Of a stretch of DNA of 64,000 nucleotides, positions 37,801 through 46,451 are shown one piece after another. The notes beneath the pieces are model-generated. The model made no database searches, was not told the DNA's origin, and saw nothing but the letters and a program-made list of their open reading frames with translations. The stretch's first letter is position 1; each line of letters begins with the position of its first letter. The stretch is from Pieris napi (taxonomy: Eukaryota; Arthropoda; Insecta; Lepidoptera; Pieridae): positions 6,614,501-6,678,500 of the forward strand of contig NC_062238.1 in the NCBI RefSeq assembly GCF_905475465.1. Direction: 5' to 3'. The translations under genes were made by a program, and so were the position numbers.

Positions 37801-40800
37801 TTGGAAACGATTTCCTATCGGACAACTACTCAAACATTGATTTTAGGAATGAATCGCTTACGATTAGTCAAGTTGAACTTGCTTTAAAATTTAATGAACC
37901 AATATATACTATTGCTCCCCGAACTGAAACCATCATAGAATGCTCGGTACTTAATCCAGAAATAGGTGAAGGCTTGATGGTAGATCAAAATCCCGTCGAC
38001 TCAATTCTAATTGCTAACTGCATTGTCAAGGTTAAACCTAATTCTAGGATAAACATTTCTGTTGTAAATATCTCTGAGTCTCCAATTACGTTAAACTCAA
38101 ATTTAAAATTAAAACTTACGCCCTTGGAAAACAAAGAAAATCACCAAATATTCAATATATCTCATACAATCCCCAACAATGCTGTTAACAGAACTGAGCA
38201 GGTCTTAGACCTTTTAAGAGTCACTCACCTTAATAACGAAGAACGAGACTCATTATTTAATCTCTGCGCTGAATTTTCGGATATATTCCACCTCCCTGAA
38301 GATTCTCTGACTTGTACTAATGCTCTCGAGCACCAGATACCAACCTCTTCCTCTGTACCCATTAATACAAAATCATATCGATTTCCTGAAGTTCATAAAC
38401 AAGAGGTAAACAATCAGATTAATAAAATGCTTAATGAAGGAATTATCAAACCGTCAACTTCTCCATGGTCATCTCCGATCTGGATAGTTCCAAAAAAGCT
38501 CGATGCTTCTGGTCAGCGTAAATGGCGCATTGTTATCGACTATCGCCGATTAAATGATATCACTATTGGAGATTCTTACCCTATTCCTAATATTTCAGAG
38601 ATTTTAGACCAATTGGGTAAATGTAAATACTTTAGTACACTCGACTTAGCTTCTGGCTTTCATCAAATTAAAATGTCTGAAGCCGACGCTCCCAAAACTG
38701 CTTTTTCCATCCCACAAGGACACTTTGAATTTGCGCGGATGCCATTTGGGCTCAAAAATGCCCCTTCCACGTTTCAGAGGTTGATGAATTCCGCTCTATC
38801 AGGCCTGCAAGGGCTACAATGCTTTGTTTATTTAGATGACATCGTAATCTACTCATTTGATCTCCAAAAACATATGAAAAACCTCTCTAATGTCTTTGAC
38901 AGACTCCGACAGTTTAACCTCAAACTTCAGCCAGACAAATGCGAATTTCTGCGCAAGGAAGTTTCTTATCTCGGTCACATAATAACTGACGAAGGCGTCA
39001 AGCCAAATCCCGAAAAAACCAGAGCAGTCCAAGATTTTCCCCAACCCAAATGTCCTAAAGACATTAAATCCTTCATGGGGTTAGTGTCCTACTATCGTCG
39101 TTTTATACCTAACCTATCTAAAATTGCTAAACCCCTTACAAACCTCTTAAAGAAGGATGTTCCGTTCATTTGGCAACATGAACAACAGTTAGCCTTTGAA
39201 ACTCTAAAAAATAGCTTGATATCCGCACCTATACTTGCTTACCCTGTCTTTAACCAACCATTCAACCTCACATGCGACGCATCTAACTATGCAATCTCCG
39301 CTATCTTGTCACAAGGGCCTATAGGAAAAGACCGCCCTATCGCTTTTGCGTCTAGAACACTATCTAAAGCCGAAAGTAACTACAGCGTTACCGAAAAGGA
39401 ATGCTTGGCTATCATATGGGGAACTAAAACCTTTAGACCATACCTGTATGGTAATAAATTTACAATTTTGACAGACCATAAACCACTCAAATGGTTATTT
39501 AATTGTAAGGATCCTGGATCCAAGCTTGTAAGATGGCGTTTAAAACTCGAGGAGTTCGACTACAACATTGAATATAAAAAAGGAAAAATTAATAGTAACG
39601 CCGACGCTCTGTCTCGATTTCCCGTCAATCCAATTATCAAAGATCAGACTGATTCTCAACGGGTAATACCGTCTTCAAGTGAGAATGATCCACTTCCCTT
39701 TAGTCCTCTAACAATAGATGATCTAGGTATCCAACTCCCTTCGAATTCCAATGCTGATAGTGACAGCCTACCCAATATCGATCTTTTAGAAAACGATGAA
39801 ATGCTGATTCCTGCTACTAGCCCTGAGAATGAGACCAACTCACCTGCGCAAAATCCTTCACGCTTTTCACCTCTTCAAGGCGCTTCAAATTCTAACACTG
39901 ACTACAACGACTTCCTGAAAACTTTCTCAAACAAAAATGAAAACTTCAACACTCATATAAAGGAACACAATGAAAGTCTCCTTAAGAGTAATTCTAAAGC
40001 CATCTTAATCCCTGTATCAATCGACTTCGATGAATCAAATCCATATCTCCAAGACATTCTGTCCACACTACCCGACACTACCAATATCCTGAATTCAGAA
40101 AGAGAACTACATTCGTTTCAAAAAATCGAAATTAAAAACAAGATATACTATCTTTTATTTACTAAAGTCTACTATTTCGACGACTGTACATATCCAGATA
40201 TATTCAAAACTCTCAAAACAGCCCGAGACGATATCTTGCTTTCCGCGAACATTGGAGAAATAGCCATATCTGACTTTAAAAGTCTCTTCGAACAACATTC
40301 CTTTGTTAAAATATATGGCATGCTTATGTACTTATTTAATAATACTAACATAACAGTAAATATACACCATAATACCATCCTATATCCTGTTCCTTCCGAG
40401 ATCACTAAAATCCTTAAAGAAAACCATGATATCCCGATTGCAGGACATCTGGGCTCAAATAGAATGTATAATAGAATCAAAGAACGATATTACTGGAAGA
40501 ATATGCGTACAGATATAGAAAATTATGTACAAAACTGTAAACTATGTCAATCAAACAAAGCACTGAGGAAGATCAACCAATCACCCATGCAAATCACGAC
40601 TACCGCTACACGCCCATTTGAAAGAATTAGCCTCGACATAGTTGGCCCTTTGCCTGAAGCTGGATTTCAAAAACTTAAATTCATACTTACTCTTCAGGAT
40701 GATTTGACCAAGTTTTCCATTTCATACCCAATATCAAACGCTACAGCAGAAGAAACCTGTGAAGGTTTAGTTCACTTTATTTCCCTATTTGGTATCCCTA

Positions 40801-43800
40801 AAACCATATTAACAGACCAAGGAACTAATTTCACTGCCGAATTATTTAAACGCACATGCGAGTTCTTAAAGATTAAACAAATTTGGTCATCACCTTACCA
40901 CCCTCAAACGCAAGGCGCTTTGGAAAGAAGCCATTCAACTTTAAAGGAATATTTGAAATCCTACGTAAATGAAAATCAGACAAACTGGCATAAGTTCGTA
41001 TATACCGCCATGTTAACCTATAATAGTAGTGTCCACACAACGACTAAATTCACTCCATACGAACTTGTTTTCGGCCACAAGCCATATATCCCTGACTCAA
41101 TATTTGAATCACGCCCTGACGTTACATATCCAGAGTATATTAAAATGCTCCATCACCGATTACAAATTTCTCGAGAAAAGGCTTTGGAAAATATCAAAAC
41201 TTCCAAAGAAAGATCAAAAACCTACTATGATAAACACACGCGGTCTATACAGTATAAAGTAGGTGACTATGTTTATTTAAAAAATCACGTCAGGCTGCGC
41301 AAGGCTCTTTCGCCAATTTGGAAAGGTCCCTATAAAATCGTTAAAGTCCACGATAATAATACTTTACACCTTTTAATAAATCGACGTCATGTTAAACATC
41401 ATTTTGATGAAGTAAAACCAGCTCACGAGATCTAATTTAAATTTTATTTTATAAATGTTTTTATTTTTATTATAAGTAACATTATTTTAATCCTTTTAAT
41501 AGTATTATAACACGCTCACATATTTTCCAGGGTCATCGCAATTCTCTGCAATGTCACCCTAGCTGAATCTGAAAATCAGTATGTCAAAAATATTGTGAAA
41601 GGTCCTGGGATCTTCTTCGACCCTGTTGGCACACTAAAGATAATAAACGACCAATTTCATATTGTAATTCCCGTAGAGATCATTCCCATACAAAATCATA
41701 TAATGGACATAAATAAAGTGTTCAATAATGTTCAGTCTTATTGTCAGAGAAGCGAAGTAATTGGTGTTTCGCAATGTCATAACTTATTGCAACCTTTAGA
41801 AGCAATCCTTAAAGATCTCCAACGTGACTTTAATGCCGTTTCACATCTAGTATCCGATAATTACGTTTCGAAAAGATCCGCATGGTTTTCCGGAATAGGC
41901 ACTGTATTTAAACACATATTCGGTACCTTGACCGAAGATGATGCGAAGACCTATGAAGACGCTATTAAAACTCTTTATGAAAATGATAAAAAGATTTCAG
42001 GAACATTGAAGAAAACCGTAATTGCTTCCCAATCTGCCATTTCCAATATAAATCAATCCTTACATGAAATGAACCTTAATCAAGCAAAATTGAATGGTGT
42101 CGTCAAACAATTAGCGTCTTCGGTATCCAATATAACAAATGCTTTTAATGAGGTTAACTTTAGGAATAATTTTTATAACATTTTAAATATTTTACAATCA
42201 AGCTTACTGACTTTATCATTTAAGGTGGAAGACTTACTTAACTCCATTTTACTCATTAAAAGTAACACATTGCATCCTTCAGTTCTAACCCCGAACCAAA
42301 TGTACAATGATATTGTAAATAATTTTAAGTTACTACCTAAGTACAGAGATTTTCCTGTAATCATAGATATAAGCAATATTCATATTCTAATTAATATAGC
42401 CGATTTAACTTGTTACTATTTCAATGAAAAATTAATGTTTATTGTAAAGATTCCACTCGTAACCTTAGAACATTTTAATATCTATAAAACTGTACCATTG
42501 CCGATTCCACATACGGAGGGTAATTTAAATTCTTTCGCTATGATCCTCCCTTCGGAACAATTTTTAGCCTTGAGTACAGACAAACTATCTTATATCTATC
42601 TCAAAGATTTAAATGATTGTAAAAGCATACTTACCGATACTTACCTTTGTGAAATAACCGATGTCTACGCAGTACTTAATAATCCTTCATGTGAAATCGA
42701 AATAATTACTAAAGCCTTAACTAGCCTTCCGGAAAATTGTCCTGTTAAGGTTATGTTTGGTGATTTAGATATTTGGCATAAGCTAAATAATAACAAATGG
42801 ATATTTGTACAATCAAAATCCACTAAATTGTCTATTGAATGTAATCAAAATGTATCTGAGTTAGTTATATCCGGTACAGGTGTACTAAGTTTACCAATAG
42901 ATTGTGTAGGTTTTCATAAAAACCTTAAGTTGGTGACTAAAGTGTATCCTAAAACATATGTACCCGCTGTATCCTCGAATTTTGATATTATTAACGATGA
43001 TTGTTGTAAAAGTGTAAACAAATTAAGTAATAACATTTCTATTCCAAAAATCAAGATTATTAACCTTGATAATTTAAAATCAATTAAAGCTATATCAGAC
43101 ATGTCAATGGAGGATCTAAATGAGATCAAGAATCCTAATAATTTTAATAATCATGTTAGCTTTCCTATTTTAAGTATTTTCTCTGTAATCCTAGTTATTA
43201 GTTTTGTTTTTGTATATTTTTATAAGAAAGGCAAATGTTCGAGAAAACTCCAAGTTTCCAATAATATCCCGGTTGAACAAGATAATAATCTGGCAAACCA
43301 GAGTAATCCTTCAGTAGCCCGCTTGCGAGTTTGTTAAATATTAAGTAAACTTACAAATAAACCGTAAGTTTCCTCATAACGAGGGGGTTGTTATATATTT
43401 AAAACCTTAGAGACAACCCTATGTCAGCCTCTATTTTAGCAAGCTTGCATTCTCCTATTCAACTGCCATGAGCATTATCTTTCAGCTTAAAGTCAGTCCC
43501 ATTTTACGATTCAAACCGAGCAGTTGCCTTTCTAAATCTGTATTTCTAAATAAATCCTTTGTGTAAAATAAAATCTCTTTTTTAAAACTCTAAATCCGGG
43601 ACGTCGTATAACAGTACGACTGTTAAGGTAAAATTCAGAGTAAACAAACGCAGAGTTGTTAATTAATAATTTACGTTTTTTTGCAAAGTTTTAATTGAGA
43701 TGTTTCACTGGCCTGGTAATTATTATTTATATATTAATAATTATAAATACTGAAGAGAATTTAATAGTCGACTTTTCGACAACGACGATTCGTAAGGAAA

Positions 43801-45780
43801 TTCAACATATATATATATATATTCACTAGATGACCCGGTAAACTTCGAATCACCTACATATATTTGTGGTAAAACTAATTACAAAATTCGGCTCTCTAGG
43901 TTATACGCCTATATTAAACACAAAGGCATGGAAATAACATGTATGGGACACAGTTTGAAAACAATTTTCTTGAATTTCTATAAATGATTTTACCTGGCAG
44001 ATTGCGTATAGTCACTAATCGCTCTTGTAACAGGATCCCTGACCACAGCAATAAGCTTTACTGCAGGATTCATAGCGTACACGCGTTTCGGCGCTGACTT
44101 TGTCACCCAATAGGACGGAGTTTTTTCCATCGTGATCTGCCCTTCTAAAGTCGGTGGCATTTTTTCTCTAAAATATAAACTTAAGTCTTTTATTATTTAA
44201 ATAAACGTCTTTGTTAAACTAATTAAATTACTGCAAGGATAATAACTTTTAATAATAATTGTATAAAACATTTTTTACCGCAAAAATGTTTAAACGATTT
44301 ATTTGGCCGTTCGAAATGTCCGAACCGAGAAGCGCAAATATCTATTAGTAATCGTTATTACTAATTAAACTATTTACATTGATGTAAAAAGTAAAAGTTT
44401 AAAAAACTAATTAATTAATTAATAAGGGTTTATAATATTTTTAATTATATTTAATTTTAAAAACTACATCTACTACACTAGCTTATCAACTATAGTACAT
44501 AATATAACCTTCGAAATTTATTGAGTGTTACAACTGGTGTACCAACCAGGCTCCAAAAGATAAACCACTCCTTATATGAAAATTGTATTCGTTTCTACAA
44601 CAAACTCCCAAGCGAAATTAGAGAATTATCACTAAATAAATTCAAAGCCCTCGTTAAACGAAAATTAATCAACAAAGCTTTTTATAAATTTGAGGACTAC
44701 TTAAATGATCCTAATCCTTGGGATTGAATTGCTCCAGTTCAAACAATTTGTATGACAATACTTGGCGATTAAAAAGAGTGGCGGAAAGTTTCTTGCCAGT
44801 TCTTCTTACCCGCTCTACGCCCTTGACTTACGAACTGGTAGTAAATGTAAATTTACGATTAATTTAGCTTGACGATTCAAAAGTGTACTTGGTTACCCAC
44901 TTGAATAAAGATATTTTGAGTTTGAGTTTGAAATGTATAAACCTTTTCTAAACTGAATTTAAACTCTACAACGTCACGTACCTGTACCACTCGAACCCCA
45001 TATGATAATATTTATCGAAAAAATGAACTTCTGAACCGGCAGCTCTCACGTCTGGATGAAGCCTTAAAAATTATACCAATTTAGATAATTGCAATAAGAT
45101 CAAGCATTCGTCATGTTTTGCCTTACATGTAATATAATTAAGAAAATTGTCCCATAATTTGATTGGATAGTACTGCTATCAAATCTCCTTTGTATCTCCG
45201 ACAAGATTTGCATCGGAAGGCACAAAAACCTCGCAATTAAGATCGCTTACAATAAAATTTAAAATTGTGAGTAAAACATATATATGTACTTACAAACTTT
45301 GTCTACAAAATGCTCCAAATAAAATGGTCACGGAATTCACATAATTAGGTAGGTAAATTATGATTTAAGCACTGAAAGCGGAATAATTAAGTTCTTACCG
45401 CAAAAATTCTAGAAGAGCTCTTGTGCCACATTTCTTTACTCCTATAATAAGGGCATCCGGCAATTTTTTAATTGGCGTAACATTTTTTTCAAATCTCCGG
45501 TACTCGTAGCCTTGTTCCAAATTTAAACCCAATAAAGCAGCCAATTGGAAAAATGCACTTTTGTAATGAGATATGGGTCCAGCAATATTTACTGGTCTCT
45601 AAAAAATATGTATTTTAATTTGTATTAAATTATATATCTAAATATACTTTAAGCATAAGACTAAAAAATACATACCACATCTTTATCAACTAAGGATGTA
45701 TTCAACACATATAATAAATATAATAGAAATAATAATGTGAAACACATAAATGTAGTTCGTTTGGAATAAATTGTAATCCA
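33924..45780 (-). CDS. Hs3st: Heparan sulfate glucosamine 3-O-sulfotransferase
   Basis: Golgi type II membrane enzyme that moves sulfate from PAPS to the 3-OH of glucosamine in heparan sulfate. Six coding exons join in phase: 45676-45780, 45399-45598, 44982-45062, 43994-44167, 34919-35141 and 33924-34160, giving 339 residues. Residues about 9-27 form a hydrophobic signal anchor. The 5'-PAPS loop is GVKKCGTRALLEFL (residues 88-101). The likely catalytic Glu is E113 in SEVHFFD, the 3'-phosphate site is VVRDPVTRAISDY (170-182), and the C-terminal exon has the GFPCLLKSETKPIPHC cysteine pair and KTKGRNHPRI. SKRP and VRLGIYAR resemble the HS3ST3/Hs3st-B branch more than HS3ST1. Intron 4 spans 8.85 kb because an errantivirus sits in it antisense; without it the intron would be about 425 bp. 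All coding exons are intact. A nearby upstream ATG (45785) is in another frame and soon stops, so the start is taken at 45780. Confidence 0.93.
34549..34665 (+). repeat. Non-LTR retrotransposon 3' tail (GGTTGCCTGGAAGA family), copy 2
   Basis: Same block as at 12129-12265 (GGTTGCCTGGAAGAGATCGC, then AAGCGATGAGGCCGCCCG), ending in AAATAAATAAAT. It lies in intron 5 of the sulfotransferase gene, antisense to it. Confidence 0.6.
34769..34811. repeat. (AT)n microsatellite
   Basis: About 20 uninterrupted AT units in intron 5 of the sulfotransferase gene. It is likely length-polymorphic. Similar shorter runs occur at 12849, 33269 and 43809. Confidence 0.9.
35191..35415 (+). repeat. 5' LTR, 225 bp
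   Basis: It begins TGTTATATATTTAAAACC and ends GACGTCGTATAACA, so the termini TGTTATA/TATAACA are inverted repeats. AATAAA at 35351-35356 is the likely poly(A) signal. It is identical to the 3' LTR as read by eye. Confidence 0.95.
35417..35433 (+). promoter_or_regulatory. Primer-binding site, probably tRNA-Leu
   Basis: TGGTGGCAGCTCAAGGG starts one base after the 5' LTR. TGG complements the CCA end of a tRNA. The next bases (TGGCAGC) fit the 3' acceptor end of a tRNA-Leu such as the AAG isoacceptor, recalled from general tRNA sequences. The tRNA identity needs checking against the host tRNA set. Confidence 0.65.
35594..35622 (+). CDS. env leader exon (start codon of Env) in the gag leader
   Basis: An ATG at 35594 opens nine codons plus two bases, ending at a consensus splice donor (GTAAGT at 35623-35628). 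The reading phase is exactly completed by the acceptor at 41529-41530 just before the env body. The nine residues together with those after the acceptor form a hydrophobic signal-peptide-like N-terminus. In unspliced RNA the same ATG makes a ten-codon upstream ORF ending in TAA at 35624-35626, ahead of gag. Short leader exons supplying env transcripts are known for gypsy-type errantiviruses; this particular junction is inferred from sequence. Confidence 0.8.
35854..36819 (+). CDS. gag: Errantivirus Gag
   Basis: Structural polyprotein of 321 residues that forms the particle and packages RNA. The start chosen is ATG at 35854, the first in-frame ATG, with an open GTG just before it. The first 210 residues have the helical Ty3/gypsy capsid character (segments such as LLKFIISQLEGRAETA and FGDKKHYAALLSDLQECRQ). 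The C-terminal third is Asn/Gln/Ser/Thr-rich and carries one zinc knuckle, CX2CX4HX4C, at residues 255-268, which binds RNA. Not all gypsy-type Gags keep such a knuckle. The stop TAA at 36817-36819 lies 4 bases past a frameshift heptamer. The reading frame is intact. Confidence 0.9.
   Translation: MPKEDVIVRESKNRPSTDVDLNILIKFINKFDGNREKLSAFLNNCKNAVELATQNQQDILLKFIISQLEGRAETACCVKEFENWHQLEDFLKSQFGDKKHYAALLSDLQECRQLGNETVNQFALRIESCLSKLLCEINITIPTKKKDELAGRVAAMKDLALHTFVVGLNPRLSTVVRCRDPESLNDAINFATSEEKIINALTRRNTNYSQTPNTQNQARFRPSHSSYPQNRSALQHGTNNNTTSAAFRPSNPIVCRYCKAPGHTIEGCRKREYNNRKFGNNQNSNYRTNPTTSFQNRNQPIHAIASYEDYGVDETDNPLNE
36807..36847 (+). promoter_or_regulatory. -1 programmed ribosomal frameshift signal (gag-pol)
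   Basis: The slippery heptamer TTTAAAC (36807-36813) is read T-TTA-AAC in the gag frame. A 7-nt spacer (36814-36820) containing the gag stop follows, and then a 6-bp stem GGACTC/GAGTCC (36821-36826 with 36842-36847). Slipping back one base enters the pol frame, which is open from 36804. The loop segment GACG (36829-36832) could pair with CGTC (36858-36861) as a weak pseudoknot. Heptamer, spacing and stem are the standard design of retroviral -1 sites. Confidence 0.85.
36813..41435 (+). CDS. pol: Errantivirus Pol (protease, RT, RNase H, integrase)
   Basis: About 1540 residues in the -1 frame relative to gag, counted here from 36813. Order: a linker built on a 20-residue repeat (about 34-175), aspartic protease with active-site DSGA at 263-266, reverse transcriptase with YLDD at 673-676, RNase H (first Asp of TCDASNY at about 822), a variable spacer, integrase zinc-binding HHCC (from His about 1205; CKLCQ), and the DDE core at D1275, D1335 and E1371 with the usual 35 residues between the last two. 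The C-terminus ends in a basic GPYKIV/HHFDEVKP integrase tail without a chromodomain. No stop or frameshift is present and all catalytic residues seen are intact. Expression depends on the frameshift signal; TTG at 36867 is not a real start. Confidence 0.95.
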   Translation, partial: RIKDSRRCLPSPKFQRPLLLYPNDTANSISYYNSRVTQQGNQPQNEGHPLRRINSISNYNSKVTQQGNQPQNEDHIPISKSKVTHQGNQPQNEDHILISKSKVTQQGNQPQNEDHILISKSKVTQQGNQPQNEDHAPISKSKVTQQGNQPQNEDHAPISKSKVTQQGSQTHSGSNVNKSITKSSVPHNPSFNNGAINSQRRTYMPAISPLTTSMVDTSNITPEIKNNIYNKIHNVTSNPSEKYLPFVEVQTSVSTKRLKLLVDSGASISLIKKSSIQNMPEINEHTITFSGIGTADKPMKSFGRIPIEFNSLKYRFHIIDNINFPYDGIIGNDFLSDNYSNIDFRNESLTISQVELALKFNEPIYTIAPRTETIIECSVLNPEIGEGLMVDQNPVDSILIANCIVKVKPNSRINISVVNISESPITLNSNLKLKLTPLENKENHQIFNISHTIPNNAVNRTEQVLDLLRVTHLNNEERDSLFNLCAEFSDIFHLPEDSLTCTNALEHQIPTSSSVPINTKSYRFPEVHKQEVNNQINKMLNEGIIKPSTSPWSSPIWIVPKKLDASGQRKWRIVIDYRRLNDITIGDSYPIPNISEILDQLGKCKYFSTLDLASGFHQIKMSEADAPKTAFSIPQGHFEFARMPFGLKNAPSTFQRLMNSALSGLQGLQCFVYLDDIVIYSFDLQKHMKNLSNVFDRLRQFNLKLQPDKCEFLRKEVSYLGHIITDEGVKPNPEKTRAVQDFPQPKCPKDIKSFMGLVSYYRRFIPNLSKIAKPLTNLLKKDVPFIWQHEQQLAFETLKNSLISAPILAYPVFNQPFNLTCDASNYAISAILSQGPIGKDRPIAFASRTLSKAESNYSVTEKECLAIIWGTKTFRPYLYGNKFTILTDHKPLKWLFNCKDPGSKLVRWRLKLEEFDYNIEYKKGKINSNADALSRFPVNPIIKDQTDSQRVIPSSSENDPLPFSPLTIDDLGIQLPSNSNADSDSLPNIDLLENDEMLIPATSPENETNSPAQNPSRFSPLQGASNSNTDYNDFLKTFSNKNENFNTHIKEHNESLLKSNSKAILIPVSIDFDESNPYLQDILSTLPDTTNILNSERELHSFQKIEIKNKIYYLLFTKVYYFDDCTYPDIFKTLKTARDDILLSANIGEIAISDFKSLFEQHSFVKIYGMLMYLFNNTNITVNIHHNTILYPVPSEITKILKENHDIPIAGHLGSNRMYNRIKERYYWKNMRTDIENYVQNCKLCQSNKALRKINQSPMQITTTATRPFERISLDIVGPLPEAGFQKLKFILTLQDDLTKFSISYPISNATAEETCEGLVHFISLFGIPKTILTDQGTNFTAELFKRTCEFLKIKQIWSSPYHPQTQGALERSHSTLKEYLKSYVNENQTNWHKFVYTAMLTYNSSVHTTTKFTPYELVFGHKPYIPDSIFESRPDVTYPEYIKMLHHRLQISREKALENIKTSKERSKTYYDKHTRSIQYKVGDYVYLKNHVRLRKALSPIWKGPYKIVKVHDNNTLHLLINRRHVKHHFDEVKPAHEI
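36911..37330 (+). repeat. In-frame 60-bp minisatellite in the pol linker
   Basis: Seven copies of a unit carrying TCCAAGGTCACACAACAGGG begin near 36911, 36992, 37052, 37112, 37172, 37232 and 37292. The first spacing is 81 bp and the rest exactly 60 bp. In the pol frame each unit encodes about 20 residues around VTQQGNQPQNEDH. The units are nearly identical, which suggests recent expansion, and because 60 is a multiple of three, changes in copy number keep the frame. It lies between the frameshift site and the protease. It also opens false ORFs on both strands. Confidence 0.92.
41531..43337 (+). CDS. env: Errantivirus Env, F-like fusion glycoprotein (main exon)
   Basis: Membrane fusion glycoprotein of the insect errantivirus, related in layout to baculovirus F proteins. 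The frame is open from 41511 with no ATG near its beginning. It is preceded by a splice acceptor (ATTTTCCAG, ending 41530), so the start codon comes from the leader exon at 35594-35622. With it the protein would be about 611 residues. Seen in order: remainder of the signal peptide, a basic SKR followed by a hydrophobic segment starting near 41876 that resembles the fusion peptide after an F cleavage site (a full RXXR is not evident), a helical heptad-like region, several cysteines in the 42630-42900 part, a transmembrane helix at about 43162-43220, and a short lysine-rich cytoplasmic tail. No internal stop is present. Infectivity cannot be judged from sequence. Confidence 0.88.
43381..43388 (+). 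promoter_or_regulatory. Polypurine tract
   Basis: GAGGGGGT lies directly before the 3' LTR. The tract is short, with seven purines and one T, but sits where plus-strand priming is expected. Confidence 0.6.
43389..43613 (+). repeat. 3' LTR, 225 bp
   Basis: Same sequence as the 5' LTR (35191-35415), with no difference seen by eye. It is followed by the second copy of GTAC. Confidence 0.95.
43809..43868 (+). repeat. (TA)n and a scrap of the RTE/SINE-like repeat
   Basis: After a (TA)n run, CTAGATGACCCGGTAAACTTCG (43829-43850) matches the beginning of the repeat seen in full at 29266-29583. The rest of the repeat is absent. It lies in intron 4 of the sulfotransferase gene. Confidence 0.45.
44519..44932 (+). 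pseudogene. LINE 3' end in sulfotransferase intron 3
   Basis: An open frame to a stop at 44725-44727 reads TTGVPTRLQKINHSL, RFYNKLPSEIRELSLNKFK and NKAFYKFEDYLND, the C-terminal signature of lepidopteran Jockey/CR1-like LINE ORFs. A 3' UTR of about 200 bp follows and ends in GAGTTT repeats (TTGAGTTTGAGTTTG, to 44932). It is 5'-truncated and lies antisense to the gene. Confidence 0.65.
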
Positions 45781-45785
45781 TCGCA

Positions 45786-46451
45786 TTGCTGTTTTTCGGA
45801 GGCATTTGTAGCACAAATACAGATTTTATCTAAATTTATTTAAAGTCTCAAAAACTTTAATAAACATTTTTCTATACTAAACCTAATACGGCACATGCTT
45901 TTGCAAATATATTTTCGTTACTAAACCATTGCTCGCACCCTGCAATGCGAAACATTTAGCGTTTTTTACTGCGCAGTCGTGAAGTAAATATACCTACGGA
46001 TACTAAAATTGCATTATTTACATTATGCAAATGCAAATAAGGCGACAAAGAATTAATAATTAGAAAAAAATACCATTTATAATGGAAATATAGTTTATTA
46101 ATAATTCATTGACATGTTTTTGTATGTACATACCTATTGATTATACTTTACGATAAGTAAATATTTCACAAAAGCGCGCGAAAATTTATAAACGTCAGGT
46201 ATGATTTTCAATCATAAATATAAGTGATAAAGGGAGAAGATATTTATTTTTATTTATTATATATATTTACTTTCTTTATATAAGTTTACTCTCTAAAAAA
46301 ACAACTATTCCAAATTTCATGTAAATAGTAAGAATAACTATTAATGCTCTAACTGACAATTGACAGTCAACAATGACAGTTGACATTAAAGTTCGACATA
46401 CAACAAGAAAACATTTTGTTTGGTAAACTCGAAGCCGAGAAATAATTTATT
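45786..46451. promoter_or_regulatory. Divergent promoter region, Hs3st / HMG-box gene
   Basis: The 671 bp between the start codons of two divergent genes must contain both 5' UTRs and at least one promoter. A cluster of TGACAG/TTGACA half-sites at 46353-46385 (ACTGACAATTGACAG, then AATGACAGTTGACA) lies 65-100 bp before the HMG gene ATG. No TATA box at a convincing distance was seen. Confidence 0.45.

Larger units (their letters stand above)
35191..43613 (+). mobile_element. Intact errantivirus (env-bearing Ty3/gypsy endogenous retrovirus)
   Basis: The element is 8423 bp with two 225-bp LTRs, target duplication GTAC (35187-35190 and 43614-43617), primer-binding site, gag, pol in the -1 frame and a spliced env. 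Order and gene content are those of insect errantiviruses (gypsy, ZAM and TED type). All three ORFs are uninterrupted and the two LTRs read as identical base for base, which implies recent integration. It lies in intron 4 of the heparan sulfate 3-O-sulfotransferase gene on the opposite strand. The genus is inferred from architecture, the F-like Env and the 4-bp duplication; the exact family cannot be named without comparison. Confidence 0.95.

Noticed and set aside
41595..41597. GTG as start of env
   Set aside because: The frame continues upstream to a splice acceptor, and a phase-matched leader exon provides an ATG.
45676..45785. Upstream ATG at 45785 for the sulfotransferase
   Set aside because: It is in another frame and meets a stop before the splice donor. 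ATG at 45780 runs in phase into exon 2 and gives a signal anchor.
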